Assembly: GCA_017503065.1 (NCBI GenBank)
Contig: JAFVTT010000001.1
Span: 86,954 to 150,953, forward strand
Direction: 5' to 3'
DNA: 64,000 nucleotides
From: Bacteroidaceae bacterium
Lineage (GTDB): Bacteria > Bacteroidota > Bacteroidia > Bacteroidales > Bacteroidaceae
The position numbers and the translations under genes were made by a program. The notes beneath the pieces are model-generated. The model was not told where the DNA came from, ran no database searches, and saw only the letters and a program-made list of their open reading frames with translations. Of this stretch, positions 1 to 7,106 are shown piece after piece. How positions within the stretch are numbered: the stretch's first letter is position 1; the number at the start of each line of letters is the position of its first letter.

Positions 1-441
1 GTCGTCCAATAGCCTCCCGTCACCGAACACGCTTCCCGACAACCCTTCGTTGGCAATCATGGAGGCCTCGTCCACGATGTAGAGGGTGTTTTCCTTCAGG
101 TTGGGGGCAGCAGTAAACTTTTCCTCGCCAAAGGTCCGTTGTCTGTAGATATGTCTGTGTATCGTCCCGGCAGGAGTATCGGCATATCCTCCCATCACTT
201 TTGCCGCCCTGCCGGTGGGAGCCAGCAGCACCACACGCTGCTTCAGCATCTTCATCGTCCTTACCAAAGCGCCTACCAGAGAGGTCTTTCCCGTGCCGGC
301 ATAGCCCTTCAGGAGGAACATGCAATCATCGTTTCTGCCAAGCAGGAATCTGCACCACAAATCTATCACATGTCCCTGTTCTTGCGTGGGAACATGCACG
401 AAGTTTTCCCGTATCAGCGCTCTGAAATCCTCGCTTATCAT
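1..441 (-). CDS. RecD-like ATP-dependent DNA helicase, N-terminal part (cut by window edge)
   Basis: The reading frame opens at the ATG complementary to 439-441 and stays open through base 1, so only the first 147 residues are present. A Walker A motif GYAGTGKTS lies near residue 49 and a Walker B-type motif ending DEAS near residue 131, separated by LLAPTGRAAKVM, the motif Ia pattern of superfamily 1 RecD/TraA helicases. By family knowledge these are 5' to 3' DNA helicases with roles in repair. It is transcribed away from the rsmD group. The C-terminal helicase motifs lie outside the window, so the exact subfamily (RecD2 or a shorter Bacteroidales form) cannot be settled. Confidence 0.85.
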   Translation of the reverse strand, partial: MISEDFRALIRENFVHVPTQEQGHVIDLWCRFLLGRNDDCMFLLKGYAGTGKTSLVGALVRTMKMLKQRVVLLAPTGRAAKVMGGYADTPAGTIHRHIYRQRTFGEEKFTAAPNLKENTLYIVDEASMIANEGLSGSVFGDGRLLDD

Positions 442-493
442 AAAACTTTTAGAAAAAAAGGACGGAAAGTGTCGTTACTTGAATTCTTTTTAT

Positions 494-501
494 TAACTTT
501 G
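494..501 (+). promoter_or_regulatory. Bacteroidota-type -7 element (TAACTTTG) before the 538 gene
   Basis: TAACTTTG fits TAnnTTTG and sits 36 bp before the ATG at 538, leaving a leader of about 30 nt. No clear TTTG is found 19-21 bp upstream, so this is a partial match. Confidence 0.45.
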
Positions 502-537
502 CGATGCGAATGTATAAAAATATAACGAAATAAAGAC

Positions 538-1230
538 ATGAAAAAGGTAATTAATGCAGTTTTGGCTGTATGCGTAGTGTTGCTGGCTGTCATCTGCTGG
601 CGTAGCATTCAGGACGACATCAACTTCGACAAGGAGGTTGCTTATCGTGAGGCTCAGGTAAAGGCCCGTCTCATTCAGATCAAGGATGCCGAGGAAGCTT
701 TCAAGCAGCAGCATCCCGAAGGTGCATATTGCGCTGACTGGAACGTCTTGACCGAATTCGTAAGAAACGGCAAGTTGCCCGTAGTTATCAAGGAGGGTGT
801 GTTGAGCGATGAGCAGATGGAAAAGGGCCTGACCGAGAGCAAGGCTGCTGAAATCATCCACAGCGGTGATGCAAAGGCCATTGCAGAGTACAAGTTGGAA
901 GGTTTCCGTCGCGATACCATTTGGGTATCCCTGATGGACAGCCTCTATAAGGACCAGAACCTCAACGTGGACTCAATGCGTTATATTCCTTTCTCAGAGG
1001 GTGATACATTCGAGATTATTGCCTGCCCCAACACCACCAAGAGCGGTGCTATCGTTCAGGTAATGGAGTGCAACGCCTCTATTGCAAGCTATCTGAAGGG
1101 CATGGGCAAACTCGGTGACAGAATGATCAAGAACAAGACCCTTGAGGCCGATGAAATGGGCCGTTATGCCGGTCTGAAGATCGGTGAGGCCGGTGATGGT
1201 TGGAACAACAATGCCGGTAACTGGGAATAA
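538..1230 (+). CDS. exported or membrane-anchored protein of unknown function
   Basis: A 230-residue protein. Residues 1-21 are a hydrophobic N-terminal segment (KKVINAVLAVCVVLLAVICW) that could be a signal anchor. An acidic, helix-prone region with AEEAFKQQHPEGAY follows, loosely recalling the N-terminal helix of pseudopilin-like proteins, but no prepilin cleavage site is evident. The C-terminus is rich in Gly and Asn. The 3' end overlaps the start of the DUF3822 gene by 20 bp, so the two are probably co-transcribed. I do not recognise the family; the position between a RecD-like helicase and DUF3822-rsmD looks like a conserved Bacteroidales neighbourhood. Confidence 0.75.
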   Translation: MKKVINAVLAVCVVLLAVICWRSIQDDINFDKEVAYREAQVKARLIQIKDAEEAFKQQHPEGAYCADWNVLTEFVRNGKLPVVIKEGVLSDEQMEKGLTESKAAEIIHSGDAKAIAEYKLEGFRRDTIWVSLMDSLYKDQNLNVDSMRYIPFSEGDTFEIIACPNTTKSGAIVQVMECNASIASYLKGMGKLGDRMIKNKTLEADEMGRYAGLKIGEAGDGWNNNAGNWE

Positions 1231-1951
1231 ATCATTATTGAACTATAGTCTATCCATCCGTCTTTGCACGGATGGATTTTCTTTTCTTGTATATAGCCTC
1301 GGTTCCGGCCAGTTGCTGTTACAGGAAAGTCTTCCTTGTGCGGAGGGCGAGACTCTGGCGGATGCTCTGGAGCGTGGCTTGCAGTTGCCGCGCATAGCAG
1401 GCCGCCACTACGAGCGTGTTGTCCTGTATTCCACTTCGCCCAGCACACGTGTCCCATTGGACGAGTTCCGACGCGAGGACATGCTGGCGGTCTATCGCCT
1501 TACTTTTGTCGGCACCTCTCCACGTCCCGAGGACATGTGCTTTCAGGTTCTTCCGTCCCTGGACGTTGTGGAGATATTCACATTGCCGTATTCCGTTGCC
1601 GAGACGCTGAAAAGCCACTATCCCAGTGCCATGGTGCAGGGGCTGTATGGCACCATGCTCTCGCAAGTGGCGGAGATGCAGCAGGGCAGCACTCTGTCTG
1701 TCAGTGCGCATGCCATTATGTTGGATGGTGGCGTAATGATTGCCGTTCTCAGGAAAGGCCGCCTGCATTTTGCCAATGTCTTTCGAGCGGCAGGCAATGC
1801 CGACAAACTCTACTTCATCCTGTATGCATGGAAGACCCTTTCCCTGGATGCCTGGCATGATTCCTGCACCCTTTACGCTGCCAGCGAGGACCTCTACAAC
1901 GAGCTCTGCCAGTATCTTGCCCACGTCGAGATGAAGGAACTGAGCGTTTGA
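1211..1951 (+). CDS. DUF3822 family protein
   Basis: A soluble protein of about 246 residues with the family's opening pattern LSIRLCTDGFSFLVY. The fold is predicted to be actin/ASKHA-like in this family and the function is unknown. I chose the ATG at 1211, which overlaps the previous gene by 20 bp and gives an ordinary N-terminus; an in-frame ATG at 1184 would add nine residues read through the upstream gene. It precedes rsmD, as is usual in Bacteroidales. A terminator-like hairpin lies over codons 14-26 (see 1252-1288). Confidence 0.75.
   Translation: MPVTGNKSLLNYSLSIRLCTDGFSFLVYSLGSGQLLLQESLPCAEGETLADALERGLQLPRIAGRHYERVVLYSTSPSTRVPLDEFRREDMLAVYRLTFVGTSPRPEDMCFQVLPSLDVVEIFTLPYSVAETLKSHYPSAMVQGLYGTMLSQVAEMQQGSTLSVSAHAIMLDGGVMIAVLRKGRLHFANVFRAAGNADKLYFILYAWKTLSLDAWHDSCTLYAASEDLYNELCQYLAHVEMKELSV
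1252..1288 (+). terminator. terminator-like hairpin inside the DUF3822 coding start
   Basis: Arms ATCCATCCGT (1252-1261) and ACGGATGGAT (1268-1277) are perfect complements around a 6-nt loop, followed by TTTCTTTTCTT. It lies 21 bp past the stop codon of the 538 gene but inside the next reading frame, where it encodes part of the conserved LSIRLxxDGFSF motif. It could terminate or attenuate transcription after the first gene. Confidence 0.55.
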
Positions 1952-1989
1952 TGTTTGAACGGAAAACATAGTGAGCCATGAGCAATGAA

Positions 1990-2036
1990 CTTTAAACCTG
2001 AAACCTGAAACTTCACTCCCCCTGCCCCCCTGCGAC
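1990..2036 (+). repeat. AAACCTG heptamer ladder and C-rich tract before rsmD
   Basis: Three near-copies of a 7-bp unit (TTAAACCTGAAACCTGAAACTT) are followed by a C-rich stretch (CCCCCTGCCCCCCTG) that ends at the rsmD start codon. Similar ladders precede the starts at 39074 and 50678. Confidence 0.7.
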
Positions 2037-2037
2037 T

Positions 2038-2571
2038 ATGCGTGTAATAACTGGTAAATACAAGGGACGTCATTTCGACATTCCCCGCACATTCAAGGCA
2101 CGTCCCACCACAGACTTTGCCAAGGAGAACCTTTTCAATGTCCTTAATTCCTATATAGACTGGGAAGAGGAACCTGTGGCTTTGGACCTGTTTGCCGGTA
2201 CTGGCAGCATAACGCTGGAACTGCTTTCCCGTGGCTGTTCACGTGTGATAAGTGTGGAAAAGGACCCTCTTCATTTCAAGTTTATCAAGGGTTTCATAGA
2301 CAAACTCCAGGACCTCAATGCCATCCCCATCAAGGGTGACGTATTCAAGTATCTCAGTCAGTGCAGGGAACAGTTCGACTTCATTTTTGCCGACCCTCCC
2401 TACGTCCTGACCGAGATACCCGAACTCCCCGACATGGTTCTGGAACGTGGCCTCCTCCGCCAGGATGGTCTCCTCGTCATAGAGCACGGCAAGGACCACG
2501 ACTTCAGCCAGCATCCCCGCTTTGTCGAGCACCGCCAGTACGGCAGTGTAAACTTCTCCTTCTTCCAATAG
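2038..2571 (+). CDS. rsmD: 16S rRNA (guanine(966)-N(2))-methyltransferase
   Basis: A 177-residue SAM-dependent methyltransferase that modifies G966 of 16S rRNA in the 30S subunit. It starts with the family signature MRVITGKYKGR and contains RPTTDFAKENLFNVL, the SAM-binding motif LDLFAGTGS (about residues 49-57) and the catalytic ADPPY motif (about residues 119-123). The length is typical. It is probably co-transcribed with DUF3822 and is followed by a tandem repeat and a strong hairpin at the convergent boundary. Confidence 0.93.
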   Translation: MRVITGKYKGRHFDIPRTFKARPTTDFAKENLFNVLNSYIDWEEEPVALDLFAGTGSITLELLSRGCSRVISVEKDPLHFKFIKGFIDKLQDLNAIPIKGDVFKYLSQCREQFDFIFADPPYVLTEIPELPDMVLERGLLRQDGLLVIEHGKDHDFSQHPRFVEHRQYGSVNFSFFQ

Positions 2572-2604
2572 GATGTTGTCCCTCCCGAAACCGACCAGTC
2601 CTCT

Positions 2605-2673
2605 TACTATGAGGACTCGAGTCCTCCTAATATAAGGACTGCAGTCCTCCTACTATGAGGACTATAGTTCCCC
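2605..2673. repeat. three 23-bp tandem repeats, each with an AGGACTnnAGTCCT palindrome
   Basis: Units at 2605-2627, 2628-2650 and 2651-2673 have the form TACTATGAGGACTnnAGTCCTCC. The two central bases are CG, GC and AT in turn while the arms are mostly kept. The array lies 3' of rsmD. Confidence 0.8.
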
Positions 2674-2694
2674 CGTGAGAGTACTGGGTCATAA

Positions 2695-2741
2695 CAACAT
2701 CCCTGCTCTGAAACCTTGTAATCTTCAGAGCAGGGATGTTG
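2695..2741. terminator. bidirectional hairpin between rsmD and the outer membrane protein gene
   Basis: Two perfect 18-nt arms (2695-2712 and 2724-2741, ACATCCCTGCTCTGAA type) enclose an 11-nt loop between two convergent genes. There is no long T run directly after either arm, so it may act as a stem barrier or 3' end stabiliser as well as a terminator. Confidence 0.7.
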
Positions 2742-2783
2742 CTGTTCCGTCCAATGTTTTTAGGGGGTGTTGGAGTTCTTTCA

Positions 2784-5700
2784 CTACATTCTGAAGGGAC
2801 GTCCGCCGCCATGGCCGCCCCAACCGCCGCCGGGACCGCGTCTGCCACCATGGCCTTGTGCGCTTCTGCCACCGAGGAGGTTCAGTTTGTATGCCACCTT
2901 GAACATGACGTAAGAGTTGATGGCATTGGTTTCCGTGTCCGAACGCATGGTGGCGGAGATATTGCGTGAGATATTGCTGCGCTCGCCAAGGATGTCGTAC
3001 CACTGTGCGCTGACGATAAGGTTCTTCTTCTTCAGGAAGGCATGCGACAGCTGTGCGTTCCAGATTACTTCCGTGGTGTTCATGTTCTCGTCGGCATAGC
3101 CACGGCGGTACTGCGGACCGATTTCCGTGCTGAGTGTCGTGCCCCAGGGAGAGGACAGGGTCAGGTTGCCGCCATAGTTGAAATTCCACGAATCGATGTT
3201 GCCGTTCTTGTTCGTCTCGTTGCGTCCGTGCTGGTAATTGAAGCCACCGTGCAGACCCACTTCTATGGAACCGGTCTCGCCCCATTCCGTGCGGTAGGAT
3301 GCTCTCAGGTGCGGACTTATGCTAAGTGTCTTTGTCGTGGACTTGTCAAGCAGGCCTCTGTCGTATGCATTCTTGAACAATGCCTGCATGTCTTCCACCG
3401 TTTCGGGAGTCTGTATGCCGTTGATGGCCGAAGAGATGTATCCCACGTTGTTTGAATACGATATCCAGTTGGTGATGTGTATGGAGAAGTGCTTGGCGGT
3501 GTCCAGGGCAGTGTTGAACATCAGGAAGGCCGACGTGTTCCAGTTGCCGTCTATGTTCATGGGACGGGTGTAGCGGTTACCGGTCGTGGCATCATAGATG
3601 GTGGCCGTCGATACGGAGCGGTCGGTGGTAGAATATGAGGCATTGGCAGCCCAACCCATCTGGCGTTCGTGCAGGTAGGCGTTGTAGTCCAGATTCACGC
3701 TGTTCGTCCAACTGCTCTCCAGACCGGCATTACCTATGCTTACGTTCTGCGGATTGCTGTTGTCCATCACCTCCAGCAGGTTTGTCATGCTGGGTTGTGA
3801 CATGCGCCCGTTGTAGCGGAAGCGCATCTGGCTGCCTTGGTTTATCTTCCATCGTGCATGGATTCGCGGTGCCCAGTTGAACACGTTCCTGATGATGGTA
3901 GTGTCCAGCATGTTCTTTTCATAATCCATGTGTGTTGTCTGTGGCTGGAACGAAGCACCGAAGTTGAAGCGCAGTTCCTGCTCGTTCTCGAACTTGCGAG
4001 TGTATCGCAGTAGCACTTGTGCATCGTGGTTATACTCGTTGTATGTGGCATACTGCGAGTTCTCTCGGTTGCGGATGAGGGAAAGCGTGTCCACACCGGG
4101 GATGTAGCCCATGTAGAGTTGCTCTGCCGTCAGGGGCATGTAGTCGGGCAGACCGATGTCCTCCATCAGTGCGTGCAGGTCGTACATGTTGCGGTCGCTG
4201 TCCGAGAAACGGTACTGGAACTGATAACTGCCCTGCAGGTTCATGTACCTGGTAAGAGGCTCTGTGTAGCTCAGACGTGTACGCACGTTGTACGAGGTAC
4301 TTGGGCGCTCGTTGTATCGGTTGGTGTATGTGGTGTCGTTGGTCTTGTAGTAACGGATGTCGGATATGTTCCACGACTGGCTGCCCGAGTGCGAGTAGCC
4401 ACCGTTCACGTTCAGGGTGATGTTGCGTCCGGGCTTGCCCAACCGGCGGTTTATCTGCAGCGAAGCGTTGGCATTGTCGGAACTGCTGCGTGAAAGGCCG
4501 TTGTTCCTGTTGCTGTTTACCAGGATGTCCTTGAACCAAGGGTTTGCTATGGTGTCGGCAAACTCCTCAAGGGGGTATTCCATGCCTGCCTCGTAGGGGT
4601 CGCCGTCAAAGGAAACCGAAGCGCTCATGGACTCTGAATTGCCTTCGGAGTGCGAGTAGGAAGGACGGAAGATGATGTTTGTCATGGAGTCCGGCATCCA
4701 TTCCAGGCGGAAGTCGGCATTGATGCTCCAGTTCAGGTTCTCGCCCGTGCTCAGCGAGTTGTTCCATTTGGACATGTCCTGCAGGAAGGTCTCGCTGTTG
4801 CTCCTGCTCATGCTTTCGCTGAAGGTTCTGTGGAAGCGCACGCTGCCACCGGTTTTCAGCAGGCCGGCCTCATAGTCCCTCTTGCCGTTTTCCCAGGCGA
4901 GGTTGGCACCGACCATCTGACTCGACACGATACCGCTGCCACCTCTGCTCCAGCGTCCGCCTCCGCCCATGCTTCGGTCGTTAACGTTGTTGCTTCCGGC
5001 AAACAGGGCAAACTGTGTGTTATCCAGAATGCGCATCACGTCGCCCTTCACGGTGTATCTGTCCTTGGTGCCGTAACCGCCTTCCAGGTTTACGAGCCAA
5101 CCCTGCTTCATGCCCTTCTTCACGGTAAGGTCCAGAACCGTCTCCTCCTCACCGTCGTCAATGCCCGTTACGCGGCTGTAGTCGCTCTGCTTGTCGTATG
5201 CCTTGATGTTCTTCACCATCTTGGTTGGGATGTTCTTCATGGACATCTTGGTGTCGTTGGCAAAGAACTCCTTGCCGTCCACCATAATCTTCTTGACCTC
5301 CTTGCCGTTTATGGTAATCTTGCCGTCCTCGTCCACTTCTGCGCCGGGCAGTTTCTTCACCAGTTCTTCCAGCACGGAACCTTCCGGCATACGGTATGCA
5401 TCGGCATTGTAGACGAAGGTGTCAGCCTTCATCTCCACCTGTGCCAGGCGGGCAACCACATTGGCTTCCTTCATCAGCTTTGCATCCTCTTCCATGGCAA
5501 AGGTGCCCAGGTTCACGCTCTCCTTGCCACGTTGCAGGGTGATGTCCTTTGTCTGGGCCTTGAATCCCATGTAGCTGATTCGCAGGATATATTTTCCGGA
5601 ACGCTTTGTGGAGAAGGTGAAGTTGCCGCTGTTGTTTGTAGCAGCACCTGTTACCTGACTGCTGTCCTTGGGGCTCAGCAGTATGGCGGTAGCCCCTGGC

Positions 5701-5825
5701 AGGGCATCTCCTGTGCTCTTTTCTGTTACCTTACCTGTGACGGTGATTTTCTGTGCCCAGTTCTCCATGGGACATGCCAGCATAAGCAGTACCATTATGG
5801 GCAGGAAGACGAGTTTCTTGTTCAT
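2784..5825 (-). CDS. outer membrane beta-barrel protein with CarboxypepD-regulatory-like domain (TonB-dependent receptor-like)
   Basis: About 1013 residues. The start at 5825 gives MNKKLVFLPIMVLLMLACPMENWAQ, a clean signal peptide; ATGs at 5846 and 5864 would only add residues ahead of it. A carboxypeptidase-regulatory-like domain follows (VTGKVTEKSTGDALPGATAILL), then a plug-like region (PEGSVLEELVKKLPGAEVDEDGKITINGKEV) and a long beta-rich barrel of the OMP_b-brl_3 type. The C-terminus is an unusual Gly-, His- and Arg-rich tail ending RPFRM instead of the usual aromatic final strand. By family it sits in the outer membrane and may take up or export a ligand using TonB energy. No SusD partner is adjacent, so the substrate cannot be guessed. 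Confidence 0.85.
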   Translation of the reverse strand: MNKKLVFLPIMVLLMLACPMENWAQKITVTGKVTEKSTGDALPGATAILLSPKDSSQVTGAATNNSGNFTFSTKRSGKYILRISYMGFKAQTKDITLQRGKESVNLGTFAMEEDAKLMKEANVVARLAQVEMKADTFVYNADAYRMPEGSVLEELVKKLPGAEVDEDGKITINGKEVKKIMVDGKEFFANDTKMSMKNIPTKMVKNIKAYDKQSDYSRVTGIDDGEEETVLDLTVKKGMKQGWLVNLEGGYGTKDRYTVKGDVMRILDNTQFALFAGSNNVNDRSMGGGGRWSRGGSGIVSSQMVGANLAWENGKRDYEAGLLKTGGSVRFHRTFSESMSRSNSETFLQDMSKWNNSLSTGENLNWSINADFRLEWMPDSMTNIIFRPSYSHSEGNSESMSASVSFDGDPYEAGMEYPLEEFADTIANPWFKDILVNSNRNNGLSRSSSDNANASLQINRRLGKPGRNITLNVNGGYSHSGSQSWNISDIRYYKTNDTTYTNRYNERPSTSYNVRTRLSYTEPLTRYMNLQGSYQFQYRFSDSDRNMYDLHALMEDIGLPDYMPLTAEQLYMGYIPGVDTLSLIRNRENSQYATYNEYNHDAQVLLRYTRKFENEQELRFNFGASFQPQTTHMDYEKNMLDTTIIRNVFNWAPRIHARWKINQGSQMRFRYNGRMSQPSMTNLLEVMDNSNPQNVSIGNAGLESSWTNSVNLDYNAYLHERQMGWAANASYSTTDRSVSTATIYDATTGNRYTRPMNIDGNWNTSAFLMFNTALDTAKHFSIHITNWISYSNNVGYISSAINGIQTPETVEDMQALFKNAYDRGLLDKSTTKTLSISPHLRASYRTEWGETGSIEVGLHGGFNYQHGRNETNKNGNIDSWNFNYGGNLTLSSPWGTTLSTEIGPQYRRGYADENMNTTEVIWNAQLSHAFLKKKNLIVSAQWYDILGERSNISRNISATMRSDTETNAINSYVMFKVAYKLNLLGGRSAQGHGGRRGPGGGWGGHGGGRPFRM

Positions 5826-5927
5826 AAAGGGGGAATAAAATGTGCGCATATATAATAAGGACACGCGCGTGAGGGAAAGGTTTAAGGGGAGAGACTGGCT
5901 TTTGTGGAGGTTATAGTCATTCTGGTT

Positions 5928-6012
5928 TTCTAGTCATTCTAGTCTTTCTAGATGTTCTAGATGTTCTAGGTGTTCTAGGGGCTCTAGATTGTCTAGAACA
6001 TCTAGTTCATCT
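5928..6012 (-). repeat. ladder of about 10-bp TCTAG-containing repeats between aroB and the barrel gene
   Basis: About eight degenerate units of TTCTAGATG / TCTAGNNNNT occur in a row. On the minus strand the array lies between the aroB stop and the barrel start and runs into a pyrimidine-rich leader. A closely similar ladder lies at 54021-54077. Confidence 0.75.
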
Positions 6013-6032
6013 AATACCTCAGATCCCGCCGG

Positions 6033-7079
6033 TCAGCTCTCCCTGTAGTAGTCCAGCATCTCTTCTATCTCGTCCTGGGTGGCGGTCTGGTTTATGCGTA
6101 TGTCGCCTATGCCGCCCAGCAGGGTGAAGTTGATGTTGCCTCCCTGGTTCTTCTTGTCGTGAGCCATGAAGTCGCACAGGGTGTCGTAGTGCTTGCACTC
6201 GTACAGGAACTTGCCGTAATGTTCCTTTATGTATGCCTCCATCTGGTGCATCTCCTTGGCAGGGAAACCGCACTTGCGTGCGCTCAGGTACAGTTCCATC
6301 AGCAGTCCCCATGCCACGGCATAACCATGCAGTACGGTGCGTCCCTCCTTCAGGGCCAGGCTCTCTATGGCATGGCCGGCAGTGTGTCCGAGGTTCAGGG
6401 CCTTGCGTATGCCCTTTTCGGTGGGGTCTTCCTTCACGATCTGTTCCTTTATGGCAACGCTCTTGGCCACCAGGTTCTGCAGGGTGTCATAGTCGGGGGC
6501 GGCAATGTCAAAAGTCAGCAGTTCTGCCCAGTTCTCCTCGCTGCTCAACAGTCCGTGCTTCAGCATCTCGGCATAGCCGGACAGCAGGTTCTCCTGGTCC
6601 AAAGTGCGCAGGAAGACACTGCTCATTATCACGCTTCGGGCACAGTTGAACACGCCTATTTCGTTCTTCAGTCCTCCGAAGTTTATGCCCGTCTTGCCAC
6701 CCACGGAAGCATCGACCTGCGACAGTAGGGTGGTGGGGATGTTTATGTATGCCATGCCTCTCTTGAAGGTGCTTGCCGCAAAACCGCCCAGGTCAGTCAC
6801 CATGCCCCCTCCAAGGTTTATCATCAGCGAGTGGCGTGTTGCGCCTCCTTGCTGCAGTGCTGTCCATACGCTTGCCAGGGTTTCCAGTGTCTTGGCTTCG
6901 TCTGTTGGCGGTATGGTTATCATGATTGCGTCCTTCACTACGGCATAGTCCTTCACTACGGGCCAGCACAGTTCCCTTGTTGTCGTGTCTGTCAGTACGA
7001 AGAGTCTGTCGTGTTCCACCTTGCCCACGGCTTCGGCAAGGCTCTGCTCCAGATTGTCGGCTATGATGATGTCCTGCAT
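6033..7079 (-). CDS. aroB: 3-dehydroquinate synthase
   Basis: This 348-residue cytoplasmic enzyme converts DAHP to 3-dehydroquinate in the shikimate pathway, using NAD and a divalent metal. Visible family motifs are GGGMVTDLGGFAASTFKRG for NAD binding, PTTLLSQVDASVGGKTGIN for phosphate and substrate binding, and the metal ligands in GYAEMLKHGLL, NLGHTAGHAIE and LHGYAVAWGL. The length is typical. It starts 27 bp after the stop of the large fusion gene and is probably co-transcribed with it. Confidence 0.95.
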   Translation of the reverse strand: MQDIIIADNLEQSLAEAVGKVEHDRLFVLTDTTTRELCWPVVKDYAVVKDAIMITIPPTDEAKTLETLASVWTALQQGGATRHSLMINLGGGMVTDLGGFAASTFKRGMAYINIPTTLLSQVDASVGGKTGINFGGLKNEIGVFNCARSVIMSSVFLRTLDQENLLSGYAEMLKHGLLSSEENWAELLTFDIAAPDYDTLQNLVAKSVAIKEQIVKEDPTEKGIRKALNLGHTAGHAIESLALKEGRTVLHGYAVAWGLLMELYLSARKCGFPAKEMHQMEAYIKEHYGKFLYECKHYDTLCDFMAHDKKNQGGNINFTLLGGIGDIRINQTATQDEIEEMLDYYRES

Positions 7080-7106
7080 TGTTTCTGTGTCGCTTTCGTG
7101 AGAGTG

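Noticed and set aside
2605..2673. CRISPR array
   Set aside because: The 23-bp units abut with no spacers and there are no cas genes.
4650..5855. 401-codon plus-strand frame opposite the outer membrane barrel gene
   Set aside because: It has no motif, and the minus-strand barrel protein explains the region.
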